Shown here in pieces: positions 44,073 through 54,573 of a stretch of DNA of 64,000 nucleotides. Position numbers and translations under genes: made by a program. The notes beneath the pieces are model-generated. The model was not told the DNA's origin, searched no databases, and saw only the letters and a list, made by a program, of their open reading frames with translations. The stretch lies in NCBI RefSeq assembly GCF_014642075.1, contig NZ_BMIK01000022.1, positions 1 through 64,000 of the forward strand. Direction: 5' to 3'. Every line of letters begins with the position of its first letter. The first letter of the stretch is position 1. This DNA is from Parapedobacter defluvii. GTDB taxonomy: Bacteria; Bacteroidota; Bacteroidia; Sphingobacteriales; Sphingobacteriaceae.

Positions 44073-45992
44073 ATGGATTTACAAATCAAATCGTTTGAGG
44101 AATATCAACGGGTTTACCAAAAGAGTGTTGAAAAACCCGAGGATTTTTGGGCAGAAATCGCAGCGCATTTTTATTGGAAGCGCAAGTGGAACCGGGTATT
44201 GGAGTGGAATTTTAAGGAGCCCAAGATCAAATGGTTTGAGGGTGCTCGACTCAATATTACTGAAAACTGCCTCGACCGGCACATTTACAAACTCGGTGAC
44301 AAGCCGGCCATTATTTGGGAACCCAACGATCCCAACGAGGCCCATCGTGTGCTTACCTACAAGCAACTGCTGGAAAAAGTAGAGCAATTTTCCAATGTAC
44401 TCAAAAACAATGGTGTCCGCAAAGGGGATCGTGTGTGCATTTACCTACCGATGGTACCTGAATTGGTCATTTCGGTACTTGCCTGTGCCCGTATCGGAGC
44501 GATTCACTCCGTAGTTTTTGGTGGATTCTCAGCACAATCAATTGCAGACCGCATTAACGACACGGGTTGCCGATTGGTCATCACATCGGATGGTGGTTTC
44601 CGCGGCACGAAAACCATTGAGCTAAAAAACATCGTCGACGATGCATTGGTACAGTGCAAATCCGTAGACCGCGTGATTGTACTTACCCGTACCCGCACAC
44701 CGGTATCCATGATCAAAGGCCGCGATGTATGGTGGGAAGACGAGATTAAAAAAGTAGAAACCCAGGGCAACCCCGCTTTCCCCGCAGAGGAGATGGATGC
44801 CGAAGATATGCTATTCATTCTTTACACCTCGGGATCTACCGGCAAACCCAAGGGAGTTGTACATACCTGCGGCGGTTACATGGTTTATACAGGGTACACC
44901 TTTGCCAATGTATTCCAATACCAACCGGATGAAGTTTATTTCTGTACCGCCGATATCGGATGGATTACCGGACACTCGTATATCATCTATGGCCCGCTAT
45001 CCCAGGGAGCAACCTCATTGATGTTTGAAGGAATACCCACGTGGCCAGACGCGGGACGTTTCTGGGATATTGTGGATAAGCATAAAGTGAATATCCTGTA
45101 TACGGCGCCAACAGCGATCCGCTCCTTGATGGCCGCAGGCGATGAATACGTTGACGGAAAAGACCTTAGCAGTATCCGAAAACTCGGCAGTGTGGGCGAA
45201 CCCATCAACGAGGAAGCCTGGAATTGGTACAACGAAAAAATCGGGAAAGGAAAAGCTCCCATTGTGGATACCTGGTGGCAAACTGAAAACGGTGGTATCC
45301 TGATCTCGCCCATCGCCGGGGTCACCCCCACCATCCCGAGTTATGCCATGCTTCCGCTTCCGGGCGTACAACCTGTTCTGGTGGATGAAAATGGAAAGGA
45401 ACTGCAGGGCAATGGCGTAAGCGGAAATCTCTGTATCAAATTCCCGTGGCCGGGGATGATCCGTACTACGTATGGCGACCACGAGCGCTGCAGGCAGACG
45501 TATTTCTCCGCTTATGAAAATATGTATTTCACCGGCGACGGCTGCTTACGCAATGAAGATGGGTACTATCGCATTACAGGACGGGTAGACGATGTGCTGA
45601 ATGTCTCTGGACACCGCATTGGTACCGCAGAATTGGAAAATGCGATCAACATGCACAGCGATGTGGTGGAATCAGCGATCGTGGGGTATCCGCATCCTGT
45701 CAAAGGCCAGGGTATCTACGCCTACGTGATTGCCTCCGGACACCATGTCGACGAAGATCTTACCCGTCAGGACATCAACCAAACGGTAAGCCGTATCATA
45801 GGTGCCATTGCCAAGCCGGATAAGATCCAGTTTGTAAGCGGTCTACCTAAAACGCGCTCGGGGAAAATCATGCGGCGCATTTTGCGGAAAATTGCCGAAG
45901 GAGACACCTCGAATCTGGGAGACACGACGACGCTACTTGACCCGGGCGTGGTGGATGAAATCAAGGAAGGTGCAGAAAAGCTACGGGGATAA
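44073..45992 (+). CDS. acs: Acetate-CoA ligase (acetyl-CoA synthetase), 639 aa
   Basis: ATG 44073. Full-length ANL-family enzyme: the P-loop YTSGSTGKPKG, GWITGHSYIIYGPL, the WWQTENGG motif, the hinge in GRVDDVLNVSGHRIGTAE and the catalytic Lys in TRSGKIMRRILRK are all present. It activates acetate to acetyl-CoA via acetyl-AMP. The Lys is the usual acetylation site that switches Acs off. Monocistronic, ended by the large hairpin at 46002. Confidence 0.97.
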   Translation: MDLQIKSFEEYQRVYQKSVEKPEDFWAEIAAHFYWKRKWNRVLEWNFKEPKIKWFEGARLNITENCLDRHIYKLGDKPAIIWEPNDPNEAHRVLTYKQLLEKVEQFSNVLKNNGVRKGDRVCIYLPMVPELVISVLACARIGAIHSVVFGGFSAQSIADRINDTGCRLVITSDGGFRGTKTIELKNIVDDALVQCKSVDRVIVLTRTRTPVSMIKGRDVWWEDEIKKVETQGNPAFPAEEMDAEDMLFILYTSGSTGKPKGVVHTCGGYMVYTGYTFANVFQYQPDEVYFCTADIGWITGHSYIIYGPLSQGATSLMFEGIPTWPDAGRFWDIVDKHKVNILYTAPTAIRSLMAAGDEYVDGKDLSSIRKLGSVGEPINEEAWNWYNEKIGKGKAPIVDTWWQTENGGILISPIAGVTPTIPSYAMLPLPGVQPVLVDENGKELQGNGVSGNLCIKFPWPGMIRTTYGDHERCRQTYFSAYENMYFTGDGCLRNEDGYYRITGRVDDVLNVSGHRIGTAELENAINMHSDVVESAIVGYPHPVKGQGIYAYVIASGHHVDEDLTRQDINQTVSRIIGAIAKPDKIQFVSGLPKTRSGKIMRRILRKIAEGDTSNLGDTTTLLDPGVVDEIKEGAEKLRG

Positions 45993-46001
45993 GGGAGTAT
46001 T

Positions 46002-46076
46002 GAACACGGATGACGCGGAAAAAACGGATTTATGATGGATCTGCTCAATCTGCGTCCTCCGTGTCCTATCTTTTTT
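46002..46076 (+). terminator. Long hairpin with T-tract between convergent genes
   Basis: GAACACGGATGACGCGGA and TCTGCGTCCTCCGTGTCC are near-perfect inverted arms of 18 bases with a 29-nt loop, followed by TTTTTT. It terminates acs transcripts and probably blocks read-through into the convergent phosphoesterase gene. The arm sequence resembles dispersed repeats seen in this phylum. Confidence 0.65.
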
Positions 46077-47160
46077 AATCCAGCTCAAATGTAAACTGGT
46101 CGTATTCGGCCGTGCGCCACGCATGTTGCCGTGTAGAAGGAGAGATGGCAAACAACGGTGAAAAGGTCCTGACATTGACCGTCTTCCCGTCTGGTAAAAA
46201 TTCCAGGTAGCGTAACCAACCGTCTCCTCCGTTGCCGTGCCATCCACCACCCAATGCCTGCGCATTGAACACCATCTGCTGTACACGTTTTCCGGCGGCG
46301 TTGGTATCTGTCCGGAATCCGATATGCCCCAGTATATCATCGGGTTTACCGATATGCCCGCTGAACACCAGTTGGATATTTTTTGAAGGCTTTACCAGTT
46401 TCTCCCAAACTGCGGCACCATAGTTTCCATCGGTGATGGGATAACCTTCCTTGACGATGTGTTCACCCCCGGCATTAAGGAACGAATGGGTTAATAGGAC
46501 AACCGTATAATCCGCATACTTTTCCTGATTGACAATTTCCAATGCCCAACGGAGCACGGTATCCCTCGGTGCGAATTCAAGCACCATGAAGAGAAATTTG
46601 CGTCCGTGAGGACTCATAAACTCGTATGTTGCATTGGTCAGCGATGGATAACCGTCATTGTCAATCCCAACATCCCGCAATAGCCGTTGCGATAAGGGAT
46701 TCTTATCCACCGGAAAGTAGTGGTTATAATTCGTCCGGCGGTATTCGATACTCTTTACACCATAATCGTGATTACCTGTCGCTGCGATATAGGGTACCTT
46801 TCCATCCAATCGGCTAAATGCACCTGCCACCGCTTCCCATTGTTTCTTTCCAGGTTGATTGGCTTGAGTTCCATTCGGATTCAGCCAATCGTTGTGTTCC
46901 ACCAAGTCGCCCGTGCACAGTACCATACCGATATTCAATGGCTCAATCTGTTCACTGACCCATCCCGTCATCAGTTCCAAAATCCCCTGATTGCGTTCAA
47001 ACTTTACGTAACTCTGCGGGTCAGGTAGCAACACCAACGACCAGGAGCGGGGGTTGCTTAATGTGGGCGGCTGATAAGAAGCGATCTGTGCCTTGCCACC
47101 GAGCGTTGAAAAACCAATAAAAACAATGGCTAATAGCCGGATGAAGTAAGGAGTACGCAT
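46075..47160 (-). CDS. Exported calcineurin-like metallophosphoesterase, 361 aa
   Basis: ATG 47160 with a signal peptide (MRTPYFIRLLAIVFIGFSTLGGKAQ). The metal-site motifs are present: the DPQSYV start, GDLVEHND, TGNHDYG, LLTHSFLNAGGEH and FSGHIGKPDD. Periplasmic phosphoesterase; substrate not determinable. It follows the 2-hydroxyacid dehydrogenase gene by two bases, so the two are co-transcribed, although a biochemical link is not obvious. Confidence 0.87.
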   Translation of the reverse strand: MRTPYFIRLLAIVFIGFSTLGGKAQIASYQPPTLSNPRSWSLVLLPDPQSYVKFERNQGILELMTGWVSEQIEPLNIGMVLCTGDLVEHNDWLNPNGTQANQPGKKQWEAVAGAFSRLDGKVPYIAATGNHDYGVKSIEYRRTNYNHYFPVDKNPLSQRLLRDVGIDNDGYPSLTNATYEFMSPHGRKFLFMVLEFAPRDTVLRWALEIVNQEKYADYTVVLLTHSFLNAGGEHIVKEGYPITDGNYGAAVWEKLVKPSKNIQLVFSGHIGKPDDILGHIGFRTDTNAAGKRVQQMVFNAQALGGGWHGNGGDGWLRYLEFLPDGKTVNVRTFSPLFAISPSTRQHAWRTAEYDQFTFELD

Positions 47161-47162
47161 GA

Positions 47163-48122
47163 TTAAAGATTTACTACATTTATAGATTTACCCTCAAGAA
47201 ATGCCGCCAAATTTGAAACCACCATTTTCATCATGCGACTTCTTGCCTCGCGGGTAGCCCAGGCAATATGAGGCGTAATGAGGCAACTTTCGATACCAAA
47301 CAACGGATGGTCCGAAGGAGGAGGCTCGGTGGATAGGACGTCCAGTCCGGCTCCGGCCAATTGTCCACGCTTCAGTGCATCGGCTAAATCTTCTTCTACG
47401 ATAATCGGACCTCTGGACGTATTGAGCAGAAAGGCACTCGCTTTCATTTTGGCCAGCGTTCCGGCATGGATCAATCCCTTTGTCTGTGGAGTAAGCGGAC
47501 AATGGATACTCACCACGTCCGACTGTTCCAACAATTCATCCAAACTCGCCCAGCTGAAATTACGGCGATGGGATTGATCGGTCTTTGTGCGGCTATATCC
47601 CAGTATTTTCATTCCAAATGCCGATGCTACATCGGCCACTTGCTGGCCGATATCACCAAATCCGATGATACCCAATGTTTTCCCCGAAAGTTCAACCAAC
47701 GGGTATTCCCAGAAACAGAAATCGGGCGACTGCGACCACTTGCCTTTGGTTACACTATCACTGTGCCGTTGCACCCGTTGACATAATTCCAACAAGAGCG
47801 CAAATGTCAGCTGTACCACCGAATTGGTACCATATCCCGGCACATTGGTTACTACGACACCCCGTTGTTTGGCAACGTCTACATCGATGATGTTATAACC
47901 GGTAGCTAATACGCCGATATACCTCAATTTGGGAAGCTTTTCCAAGGTAGTCTTATCCAGCGGCACTTTGTTGGTGAATAGGGCCTCAGCGTCTTTTGCA
48001 CGCTCCACAATATCCGGCACAGCAGTACGGTCATAAACAGTCAGGTTTCCATGCTGTTGCAGGTCACTCCAGCTTAAATCGCCCGGATTTAAGGTATAGC
48101 CATCTAATACAACGAGGTTCAT
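47163..48122 (-). CDS. D-2-hydroxyacid dehydrogenase, 319 aa
   Basis: ATG 48122. The Rossmann motif (TLGIIGFGDIGQQVADVASAFGMKILGYSR), the VVSIHCPLTPQTKGLIHA strand-helix, NTSRGPIIVEEDLADAL and the catalytic His in LITPHIAWATREAR are present. It resembles glycerate/hydroxypyruvate reductases. Heads the two-gene operon with the phosphoesterase. Only about 33% like the earlier dehydrogenase by eye; they are not recent duplicates. Confidence 0.87.
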   Translation of the reverse strand: MNLVVLDGYTLNPGDLSWSDLQQHGNLTVYDRTAVPDIVERAKDAEALFTNKVPLDKTTLEKLPKLRYIGVLATGYNIIDVDVAKQRGVVVTNVPGYGTNSVVQLTFALLLELCQRVQRHSDSVTKGKWSQSPDFCFWEYPLVELSGKTLGIIGFGDIGQQVADVASAFGMKILGYSRTKTDQSHRRNFSWASLDELLEQSDVVSIHCPLTPQTKGLIHAGTLAKMKASAFLLNTSRGPIIVEEDLADALKRGQLAGAGLDVLSTEPPPSDHPLFGIESCLITPHIAWATREARSRMMKMVVSNLAAFLEGKSINVVNL

Positions 48123-48197
48123 TTGCGTATTTCCTTTAGAATCTCAATAATAAGAAGAACTTTTCAAATACGGGAAATATTCCACTTTTTTCAATTT

Positions 48198-48231
48198 TTT
48201 GACGATACCCTTGGCAGAATTTATATATTTT
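48198..48231 (+). promoter_or_regulatory. Candidate promoter of the Mrp antiporter operon
   Basis: TTTG at 48198-48201 and TATATTTT at 48224-48231 are separated by 22 bp. The leader to mrpA would be about 20 bases. Confidence 0.35.
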
Positions 48232-48255
48232 AGTCACCGTTCAAACAAAAGGCAA

Positions 48256-50565
48256 ATGTTAATTGCGGTTCTGTCAGGTTTAATTGTTTCTATTTTATAC
48301 GTCCCCTTTGGTAAATACCTCAAAGGCAGGCTTTCCATTTGTGTGTCGCTGTTGCCGATCACCCTGTTTGCTTATTTTGCCAGTTTTATCCCTTCTATCC
48401 GCGGAGGCAACCATGTTACCTTTCACTATCCGTGGGTTCCTTCCCTGGGTGTCAATTTTGATTTCCACCTGGACGGGCTTTCTCTCCTATTCAGTTTATT
48501 GATTACGGGTATAGGTTCATTGGTCTTTTTATATGCTGCACCTTACCTGCAGGGCCACCGATACCTCGATCGTTTCTATGCCTACCTGAGTTTATTCATG
48601 GCAGCCATGCTGGGCGTTGTACTGGCCGATAATGTGTTGTTGTTGTTTATCTTTTGGGAACTTACGAGCATCAGCTCTTTTTTTCTGATCGGTTTTAACA
48701 ACGATAATGCCGATTCGAGGAAAAGCTCATTAATTGCATTGGGGATAACCGCCGGGGGAGGTTTTTTCCTGATGGCCGGTTTGATTCTGATGGGTCATCT
48801 TTCGGGCAGTTACTCAATCCAGGAGATGCTGGGCACGAATGAGTACCTGAAAAGCCATGCGCTGTATGGATGGATACTGGCATTAGTATTTGCAGGAGCA
48901 TTCACGAAATCGGCGCAATTCCCTTTCCATTTCTGGCTCCCGGGAGCAATGAAAGCTCCTACGCCGGTGTCGGCTTATCTACATTCTGCCACTATGGTAA
49001 AGGCTGGCATATACCTGCTTGCCCGGCTCAATCCGGTGTTGGGCGGCACGGATTACTGGATGTACCCGCTCGTTATTGTTGGCGGTCTCACCATGCTTTA
49101 CAGTGCGTTCCATTCCCTGTTCCGAACGGATTTGAAAGCCATATTGGCTTATTCAACCATCGCAGCACTGGGTATACTGGTTTTTCTCATCGGTATCGGC
49201 ACCCCGGAATCGTTACTGGCAGCTTCGGTATTTATTTTGGTTCACGCATTATATAAAGCATCGCTATTTCTTACCACGGGCGTAATTGACCATGAAACAG
49301 GCACCCGTGATATCACGCAATTGGGTGGACTCCGTAAGGTTTTATGGCCGCTTTCCATTGCGGGGGTAGTAGCCGCTCTATCAAGCGCCGGTGTACCGCT
49401 TACCTTTGGCTTCATTGGCAAAGATCTGATCTACGAGGCAACGTTACACACACAGGGCATATTACCGATTGTTCTCACCGCGGTTGCCGTGCTTACCAAC
49501 ATATGGGTTTTATACGCCGGTTTTCTCGCAGGCATCAAACCTTTTGCCGGGGCGCTCCCCGAACGTTATGCTCACATCCACCTTCCAAATCCACTGATGT
49601 GGCTTGCCCCATTGCTGTTAGCGCTCTTGGGTTTATTATTTGGATGCTTCCCGTTTCTCGTGGATGGGGCCTTGTTGAATCCAGCCGCGCGGGCGATACT
49701 CCAGGCACCTATCGGAACACCTTTGAAGATCTGGCATGGTTTCAATCCTGTACTATTGCTCAGCGGCATCACATTGGCAATCGGCACCTTGCTGTATGTG
49801 ATACGGAAGCCGTCATCTCACAACTTGGCTTTCGTTGAGCGGTTCAATACGCTTTCTCCCCGATATATCGTTGGCCGGATTGCCCGCTTTGCCAAGGTAA
49901 TATCCCGTCGCTATACAAATACGCTACACAACGGCTTTCTACGGGTGTACTTACTACGGATTATCGTATTTGCCGTTTTACTGCTTGGATTCCGGCTGTT
50001 TACAGGGGGGGCCGTCAGCCTGACCTTAAACCACCTCTCTCCGATCAGTGCATATGAAATCATCGTAGCAGCCATTCTCATTGGGGCGATATTTCTGGCG
50101 GTCACCACGCCGTCGCGGCTTACCGCCGTGGTAGCCACCAGCGTCATCGGCTACTGCATTTGCCTCCAATTCGTATTTTACAGCGCACCCGATTTGGCGA
50201 TGACCCAGTTTTCCATCGATACGCTCACGGTGGTTCTGTTCGTACTGGTACTTTTCCGGCTCCCACCCTTTCTCAATTTTGCGAACCGCTCAACCCGTCT
50301 GCGCGATTGGACAGTTGCATTGGCTTTCGGTGCCGTAATCTCACTGATTGCCATCCAGGTATTGAACCAGCCATTTGACGAGGCCGTCAGCCGCTTTTAC
50401 GGTGACAACGCATACACGTTGGCTAAGGGAAAAAACGTGGTCAACGTAATTCTTGTCGATTTCAGAGGTTTCGACACGATGTTCGAAATTGTGGTATTGA
50501 GTATTGCAGCCATCGGCGTATTCAGTTTATTGAAATTAAGGCTTAAAGCATCGGAAAAAGAATAA
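48256..50565 (+). CDS. mrpA: Mrp-type Na+/H+ antiporter subunit A, 769 aa
   Basis: ATG 48256 ([15 protein letters not shown]) with an AAAAGG site just upstream; the in-frame ATG at 48199 falls in the promoter. About 20 membrane helices; the NuoL-like proton-channel half shows [15 protein letters not shown], the [34 protein letters not shown] segment with its key Lys/His, and the C-terminal half matches the DUF4040 and MbhE modules. Couples cation export to proton entry in the inner membrane. First of seven tightly spaced genes. Confidence 0.93.
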   Translation: MLIAVLSGLIVSILYVPFGKYLKGRLSICVSLLPITLFAYFASFIPSIRGGNHVTFHYPWVPSLGVNFDFHLDGLSLLFSLLITGIGSLVFLYAAPYLQGHRYLDRFYAYLSLFMAAMLGVVLADNVLLLFIFWELTSISSFFLIGFNNDNADSRKSSLIALGITAGGGFFLMAGLILMGHLSGSYSIQEMLGTNEYLKSHALYGWILALVFAGAFTKSAQFPFHFWLPGAMKAPTPVSAYLHSATMVKAGIYLLARLNPVLGGTDYWMYPLVIVGGLTMLYSAFHSLFRTDLKAILAYSTIAALGILVFLIGIGTPESLLAASVFILVHALYKASLFLTTGVIDHETGTRDITQLGGLRKVLWPLSIAGVVAALSSAGVPLTFGFIGKDLIYEATLHTQGILPIVLTAVAVLTNIWVLYAGFLAGIKPFAGALPERYAHIHLPNPLMWLAPLLLALLGLLFGCFPFLVDGALLNPAARAILQAPIGTPLKIWHGFNPVLLLSGITLAIGTLLYVIRKPSSHNLAFVERFNTLSPRYIVGRIARFAKVISRRYTNTLHNGFLRVYLLRIIVFAVLLLGFRLFTGGAVSLTLNHLSPISAYEIIVAAILIGAIFLAVTTPSRLTAVVATSVIGYCICLQFVFYSAPDLAMTQFSIDTLTVVLFVLVLFRLPPFLNFANRSTRLRDWTVALAFGAVISLIAIQVLNQPFDEAVSRFYGDNAYTLAKGKNVVNVILVDFRGFDTMFEIVVLSIAAIGVFSLLKLRLKASEKE

Positions 50566-50566
50566 T

Positions 50567-50980
50567 ATGAACAGCTCCATTTTAAAAACTGCGTCCAATT
50601 ACCTGCTGCCCATTTTGCTGCTCTTCTCCGTCTTTCTGTTGCTGCGGGGGCATTATCACCCCGGCGGCGGATTCGTGGGCGGACTGATCGCTTCCATTGC
50701 TTTTGTACTGCATGGCTTTACCCACGGAACAGATGCTACGTTGCGACTGCTCCGGATCCATCCGGGTGTGCTGATCCCAGTAGGCCTGGGGCTTGCGGCG
50801 CTGAGCATGTTTGCGCCTGTATTAACCGGACAGCCGGTGATGACCGGATTGTGGATTGAAGAGCCCCTGCCCGTGATTGGCCTGATCGGCTCAGCATTGT
50901 TCTTCGACCTAGGGGTATACCTGGTGGTTATTGGAGTCGTACTCACCATTCTGTTTACCATTTCCCAATACAGCGAATAA
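50567..50980 (+). CDS. mrpB: Mrp antiporter subunit B, 137 aa
   Basis: ATG 50567, one base after mrpA. Four membrane helices and the family loop [18 protein letters not shown], with the C-terminal [16 protein letters not shown] segment. Full family length. Assembles with MrpA and C in the membrane. Confidence 0.95.
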   Translation: MNSSILKTASNYLLPILLLFSVFLLLRGHYHPGGGFVGGLIASIAFVLHGFTHGTDATLRLLRIHPGVLIPVGLGLAALSMFAPVLTGQPVMTGLWIEEPLPVIGLIGSALFFDLGVYLVVIGVVLTILFTISQYSE

Positions 50981-50982
50981 GC

Positions 50983-51339
50983 ATGGAAATTGTACTGGTT
51001 CTACTAATCGGCATACTGTACGCTTCGGGCATCTTCATGCTGCTCCGAAGGAGCATGGTGAAACTGTTGATCGGACTTACTTTGCTGGGAAATGGTGCCA
51101 ACCTGTTGATTTTCTTACTGGGTAGGATTACCAAAGGAAAACCACCGGTCATTGATACCGCGGCCAAACTGTTTACCGACGTGTATGCCGATCCGGTTCC
51201 GCAAGCGTTGATTTTGACAGCGATTGTCATCAGTTTTGGTCTGCAGGCGTTTGCCATCGTTTTATTAAAACGGGTTTATGTACTGGTCAATTCAGATGAT
51301 CTCGACGATTTGAACACACCGGAGGAAGAAGACATATGA
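50983..51339 (+). CDS. mrpC: Mrp antiporter subunit C (NuoK-like), 118 aa
   Basis: ATG 50983, two bases after mrpB. Three membrane helices with the NuoK pattern (GIFMLLRRSMVKLLIGLTLLGNGANLLIFLLG and DPVPQALILTAIVISFG). The acidic C-terminal tail (DDLDDLNTPEEEDI) overlaps the mrpD start as ATGA. Confidence 0.95.
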   Translation: MEIVLVLLIGILYASGIFMLLRRSMVKLLIGLTLLGNGANLLIFLLGRITKGKPPVIDTAAKLFTDVYADPVPQALILTAIVISFGLQAFAIVLLKRVYVLVNSDDLDDLNTPEEEDI

Positions 51340-52859
51340 CAGATAACACACTTATTTTTCCGGTGCTTACACACCTCTTCACAGCCATCGTATCGCTCTT
51401 TTTCTGGCAGAAGACGGTCTCCCAGCGCATAATCAGCATTGTGGGAAGCGCCGTTGCCATGGGGCTATCCATCGAATTGTTCGTCAAGGTATGGACCGGT
51501 GGTATCCTCACCCTGCAGGCGGCAGGCTGGGATGCTCCTTTCGGTATTTCCTTTGTGGCCGACGTATTCAGTTGCAGCATGGTGCTGCTCACCTCGTTTT
51601 CGGGGTTTGCCGTATCGTTGTATTCGGCTACAGGCATCGCGCGCGCGCGGATGCTGTATGGCTATTTCCCCATCTTTCATTTCCTGTTGATGGGGCTCAA
51701 CGGTGCATTCCTGACGGGTGATATCTTCAATCTTTACGTGTGGTTTGAAGTCATTATCATCGCGTCTTTTGTGCTTATGACATTAGGCGGCAGAAAGGCA
51801 CAGATCGAGGGGTCCGTCAAATACATGGCGATGAACATCCTGGCTTCTGCATTTTTTCTTACCGGCATCGGCATTCTGTACGGCATCACCGGTACGCTCA
51901 ACATGGCCGATCTATCGCTGAAAATCAGTGCGCTTGAAAACCGTAAATTAGTGGATATCACCGCCATCTTTTTTGTAATTGGATTTGGTATCAAGTCTGC
52001 GGTATTCCCTTTATATTTCTGGCTCCCCTCCTCTTACCATACGCCCCCATCGGCTGTAGCAGCAGTATTCGGTGGTTTATTGACCAAAGTAGGCATCTAT
52101 GCGTTGTTCCGCGTCTTCACGTTGATTTTTATTCCGGACAACTTTCTCAGTACGTTATTGGTGGCATTAGCCATATTCACCATCCTGACTGGTACGTTTG
52201 GCGCCGTCATCAAAAACAATATCAGGCGCGTATTTTCCTACCTTATTGTCTGCCACATCGGCTTCATGGTAGGCGGATTGGGCATGTACTCAGAGATTGC
52301 GCTCACGGGCGCACTATTCTACCTGTTTCACGATATTTTGGTCAAGACAAACAGTTTTCTCATTGCAGGGCTCATCCGGAAACTACGCGGCACCATGAAC
52401 ATGGAAAAACTGGGTGGACTCTATGCTGAATACCCACTGCTTTCCCTGTTAATAGCCATCGTATTTTTCTCGCTGGTGGGCATACCTCCCCTATCCGGAT
52501 TCTGGCCGAAAATCTATCTGTTTGAAGCCGGGTTTATGGATCGTCACTATGTGCTGATCGGAGCAATTATTGTCGGTAGCTTTGCTACACTCTACGTAAT
52601 TGCCAACCTGTGGGCGCAGGTTTTTTGGAAAAATCCACCGGAGACGCCGGGCGACAGTCCGCTCACGGACGATTTCAAACCCATGACACGCTTCCGGAAA
52701 GCCCTGTTAGTTGCCCCCATTGCCTTTTTAGCAGCCATTACGTTGTATGTTGGTTTGGGAGCGGAGAACATTACGCTGGTGGTTCAGCATATTGCACGAG
52801 AAATGAAAGATCCATCGCCGTATATCGAAGCTGTTTTGAGCAAAAATATACCACAATAA
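51336..52859 (+). CDS. mrpD: Mrp antiporter subunit D (NuoN/M-like), 507 aa
   Basis: ATG 51336. About 14 membrane helices; FNLYVWFEVIIIASFVLM, VFPLYFWLPSSYHTPPSAVAAVFGGLLTKVGIYAL carry the conserved Glu and Lys of the proton-pumping complex I subunits. Second antiporter-like subunit of the complex; must work with MrpA. Confidence 0.95.
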   Translation: MTDNTLIFPVLTHLFTAIVSLFFWQKTVSQRIISIVGSAVAMGLSIELFVKVWTGGILTLQAAGWDAPFGISFVADVFSCSMVLLTSFSGFAVSLYSATGIARARMLYGYFPIFHFLLMGLNGAFLTGDIFNLYVWFEVIIIASFVLMTLGGRKAQIEGSVKYMAMNILASAFFLTGIGILYGITGTLNMADLSLKISALENRKLVDITAIFFVIGFGIKSAVFPLYFWLPSSYHTPPSAVAAVFGGLLTKVGIYALFRVFTLIFIPDNFLSTLLVALAIFTILTGTFGAVIKNNIRRVFSYLIVCHIGFMVGGLGMYSEIALTGALFYLFHDILVKTNSFLIAGLIRKLRGTMNMEKLGGLYAEYPLLSLLIAIVFFSLVGIPPLSGFWPKIYLFEAGFMDRHYVLIGAIIVGSFATLYVIANLWAQVFWKNPPETPGDSPLTDDFKPMTRFRKALLVAPIAFLAAITLYVGLGAENITLVVQHIAREMKDPSPYIEAVLSKNIPQ

Positions 52860-52870
52860 TTAGGAATGCC

Positions 52871-53347
52871 ATGGTAAAACAATTTTTGATGAACCTTTTG
52901 CTCTCCTTTATTTGGGTAGCCTTAACAGGAGTGCTGTATTACACAAACTTCCTGTTTGGTTTTGCAATCGGTTTTTTTCTGATGTGGTTGATGAATCGCA
53001 ACGAGAGCGATCAGCGCTATTTTACGCGGGTACCCAAAATCATTGGTTTTTTCCTGTATTTTCTCTATGAAATGATCAAAGCCAATATACAGGTTGCTTA
53101 CGATGTGGTGACACCGAAATTTTTCATGAAACCGGGAATTGTAAAATATCCGATGAACGCAAAAAGCGAAATCGAGATTAATTTGCTTTCCACGGTAATA
53201 TCGCTGACACCGGGTACGCTGATTCTCGACGTGAGCGAAGACCGAAAGGTATTGTATATCCACGTGATGTATTTGAAAGATAAGGAGCAGTTTATCCAGC
53301 AAATTAAAGACGGCTTCGAACGGAGGTTATTGGAAATCTTACGATGA
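52871..53347 (+). CDS. mrpE: Mrp antiporter subunit E, 158 aa
   Basis: ATG 52871 (MVKQFLMNLLLSFIWVALTG); the longer frame upstream lies inside mrpD. Two N-terminal membrane helices and the cytoplasmic domain with TVISLTPGTLILDVSEDRKVLYIHVM, a signature of the family. Overlaps mrpF by four bases. Confidence 0.95.
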   Translation: MVKQFLMNLLLSFIWVALTGVLYYTNFLFGFAIGFFLMWLMNRNESDQRYFTRVPKIIGFFLYFLYEMIKANIQVAYDVVTPKFFMKPGIVKYPMNAKSEIEINLLSTVISLTPGTLILDVSEDRKVLYIHVMYLKDKEQFIQQIKDGFERRLLEILR

Positions 53348-53616
53348 CACTGAGCACTTACATAGACTACGTGATTTTACCCATCCTGGGATTGTCCTTG
53401 CTACTGGTTTTTATCCGGCTGCTCCGGGGGCCGAATGTGGTTGATCGCGTTATCGCCCTGGATCTGCTCATTACCATTGGCGTAAGTGTCATTACGGTAT
53501 ACAGCATCAGCACGGAGAAATCAACTTTTATTGACGTGGCGATGATCCTTGCACTGATTGCCTTTTTGGGTACCATCGCATTTGCATATTATTTAGAAAA
53601 GAGAGGTAGAAAATGA
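53344..53616 (+). CDS. mrpF: Mrp antiporter subunit F, 90 aa
   Basis: ATG 53344. Three membrane helices with the family core RLLRGPNVVDRVIALDLLITIGVSVI and the FIDVAMILALIAFLGTIAFAYYLEK end. Overlaps mrpG by four bases. Confidence 0.95.
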   Translation: MTLSTYIDYVILPILGLSLLLVFIRLLRGPNVVDRVIALDLLITIGVSVITVYSISTEKSTFIDVAMILALIAFLGTIAFAYYLEKRGRK

Positions 53617-53993
53617 TAGCTATTCTAATCGGCATCCTATGCACCATCGGTGCATTAGCCATTCTCATCGCTGCAATTGGTATCCTACGCATGCCAGACT
53701 TTTACCTGCGCCTGTCCGTCACCGTCAAAGCGGCTACCCTGGGTGGCGGTCTTTTACTGCTTTGTGCCGCATTTTATTTTCCGGAAGAGGTTTCCGTAAC
53801 CACCAAAGCAGTGGCCATCATCTTCTTTCTGACGCTTACAGCTCCGGTTGCTGCCCACCTCATCGCCCGGGCAGCCTATTTCATCGGCACCGAAAAATGG
53901 AGTGGTACAGTACGAGACGATCTTGCCGGCATGTACGACAAAGAGACGCATAAACTCAGCAGCGGAAAAAAGGATACAGAAAACTTCATGTAA
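53613..53993 (+). CDS. mrpG: Mrp antiporter subunit G, 126 aa
   Basis: ATG 53613. Three membrane helices and the conserved GILRMPDFYLRLSVTVKAATLGGGLLLL and TAPVAAHLIARAAYF segments. Last gene of the complete A-G set; only five bases separate it from the convergent gene at 53999. Confidence 0.95.
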   Translation: MIAILIGILCTIGALAILIAAIGILRMPDFYLRLSVTVKAATLGGGLLLLCAAFYFPEEVSVTTKAVAIIFFLTLTAPVAAHLIARAAYFIGTEKWSGTVRDDLAGMYDKETHKLSSGKKDTENFM

Positions 53994-53998
53994 TTGCA

Positions 53999-54547
53999 CT
54001 ATTTCGGCAAATGAAACCGGAATCCCGTGCCGATAATCAACCCGTTCGAAAATACAGGTTGATTGGGAAGCTTGTCTGCTTTTGCTCCTGTCCCCACTCC
54101 CCCAATCTCTATAAAGTAATTGCCGTTTCTCCGGAAAAAAAACTCGAAACCAAACAGACCGTACCCACCGAATTTGGTACGGTCGGAAGAAAATTTATCC
54201 GAAGGAAACAGGCCAACGATGCCTCCTTCACTGTATAACCGGATGTCTCCTACATAACCAACTACCCCAATAAAGCCGAGTGAGGCATTGGAATAAGGTG
54301 TCCACGTTGTTGCCTCTTGGTCTGGATGCTCATAAAATAGGATATTGCCCCGCAAACGCACAGCTACCCTATCGTTCGCAAAATAAGGACTTGTAATGTT
54401 CAACCCCGCTCCGAAATCCTTTTGGTATTGATTCAGTTGAAAACCAAATCCGACACCCCGATCCAAGGGGGTATCCTGTCCAAATAACGCAAAGGTGTAG
54501 CATAGAAACACCACCCCACAGATAAGATACCTTTTTGTCCTGTCCAT
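53999..54547 (-). CDS. Small outer-membrane beta-barrel protein, 182 aa
   Basis: ATG 54547 with a signal peptide (MDRTKRYLICGVVFLCYTFALFGQ). The mature 158 residues alternate aromatic and polar strands (GVGFGFQLNQYQKDFGAGLNITSPYF, FGGYGLFGFEFFFRRNGNYFIEIGGVGTGA) and end IGTGFRFHLPK, as in eight-stranded porin-family barrels. Function unknown. Repeat B lies 27 bases upstream of the start. Confidence 0.7.
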   Translation of the reverse strand: MDRTKRYLICGVVFLCYTFALFGQDTPLDRGVGFGFQLNQYQKDFGAGLNITSPYFANDRVAVRLRGNILFYEHPDQEATTWTPYSNASLGFIGVVGYVGDIRLYSEGGIVGLFPSDKFSSDRTKFGGYGLFGFEFFFRRNGNYFIEIGGVGTGAKADKLPNQPVFSNGLIIGTGFRFHLPK

Positions 54548-54573
54548 TCTAAAAGTCTTTGTTTTAACAATCG

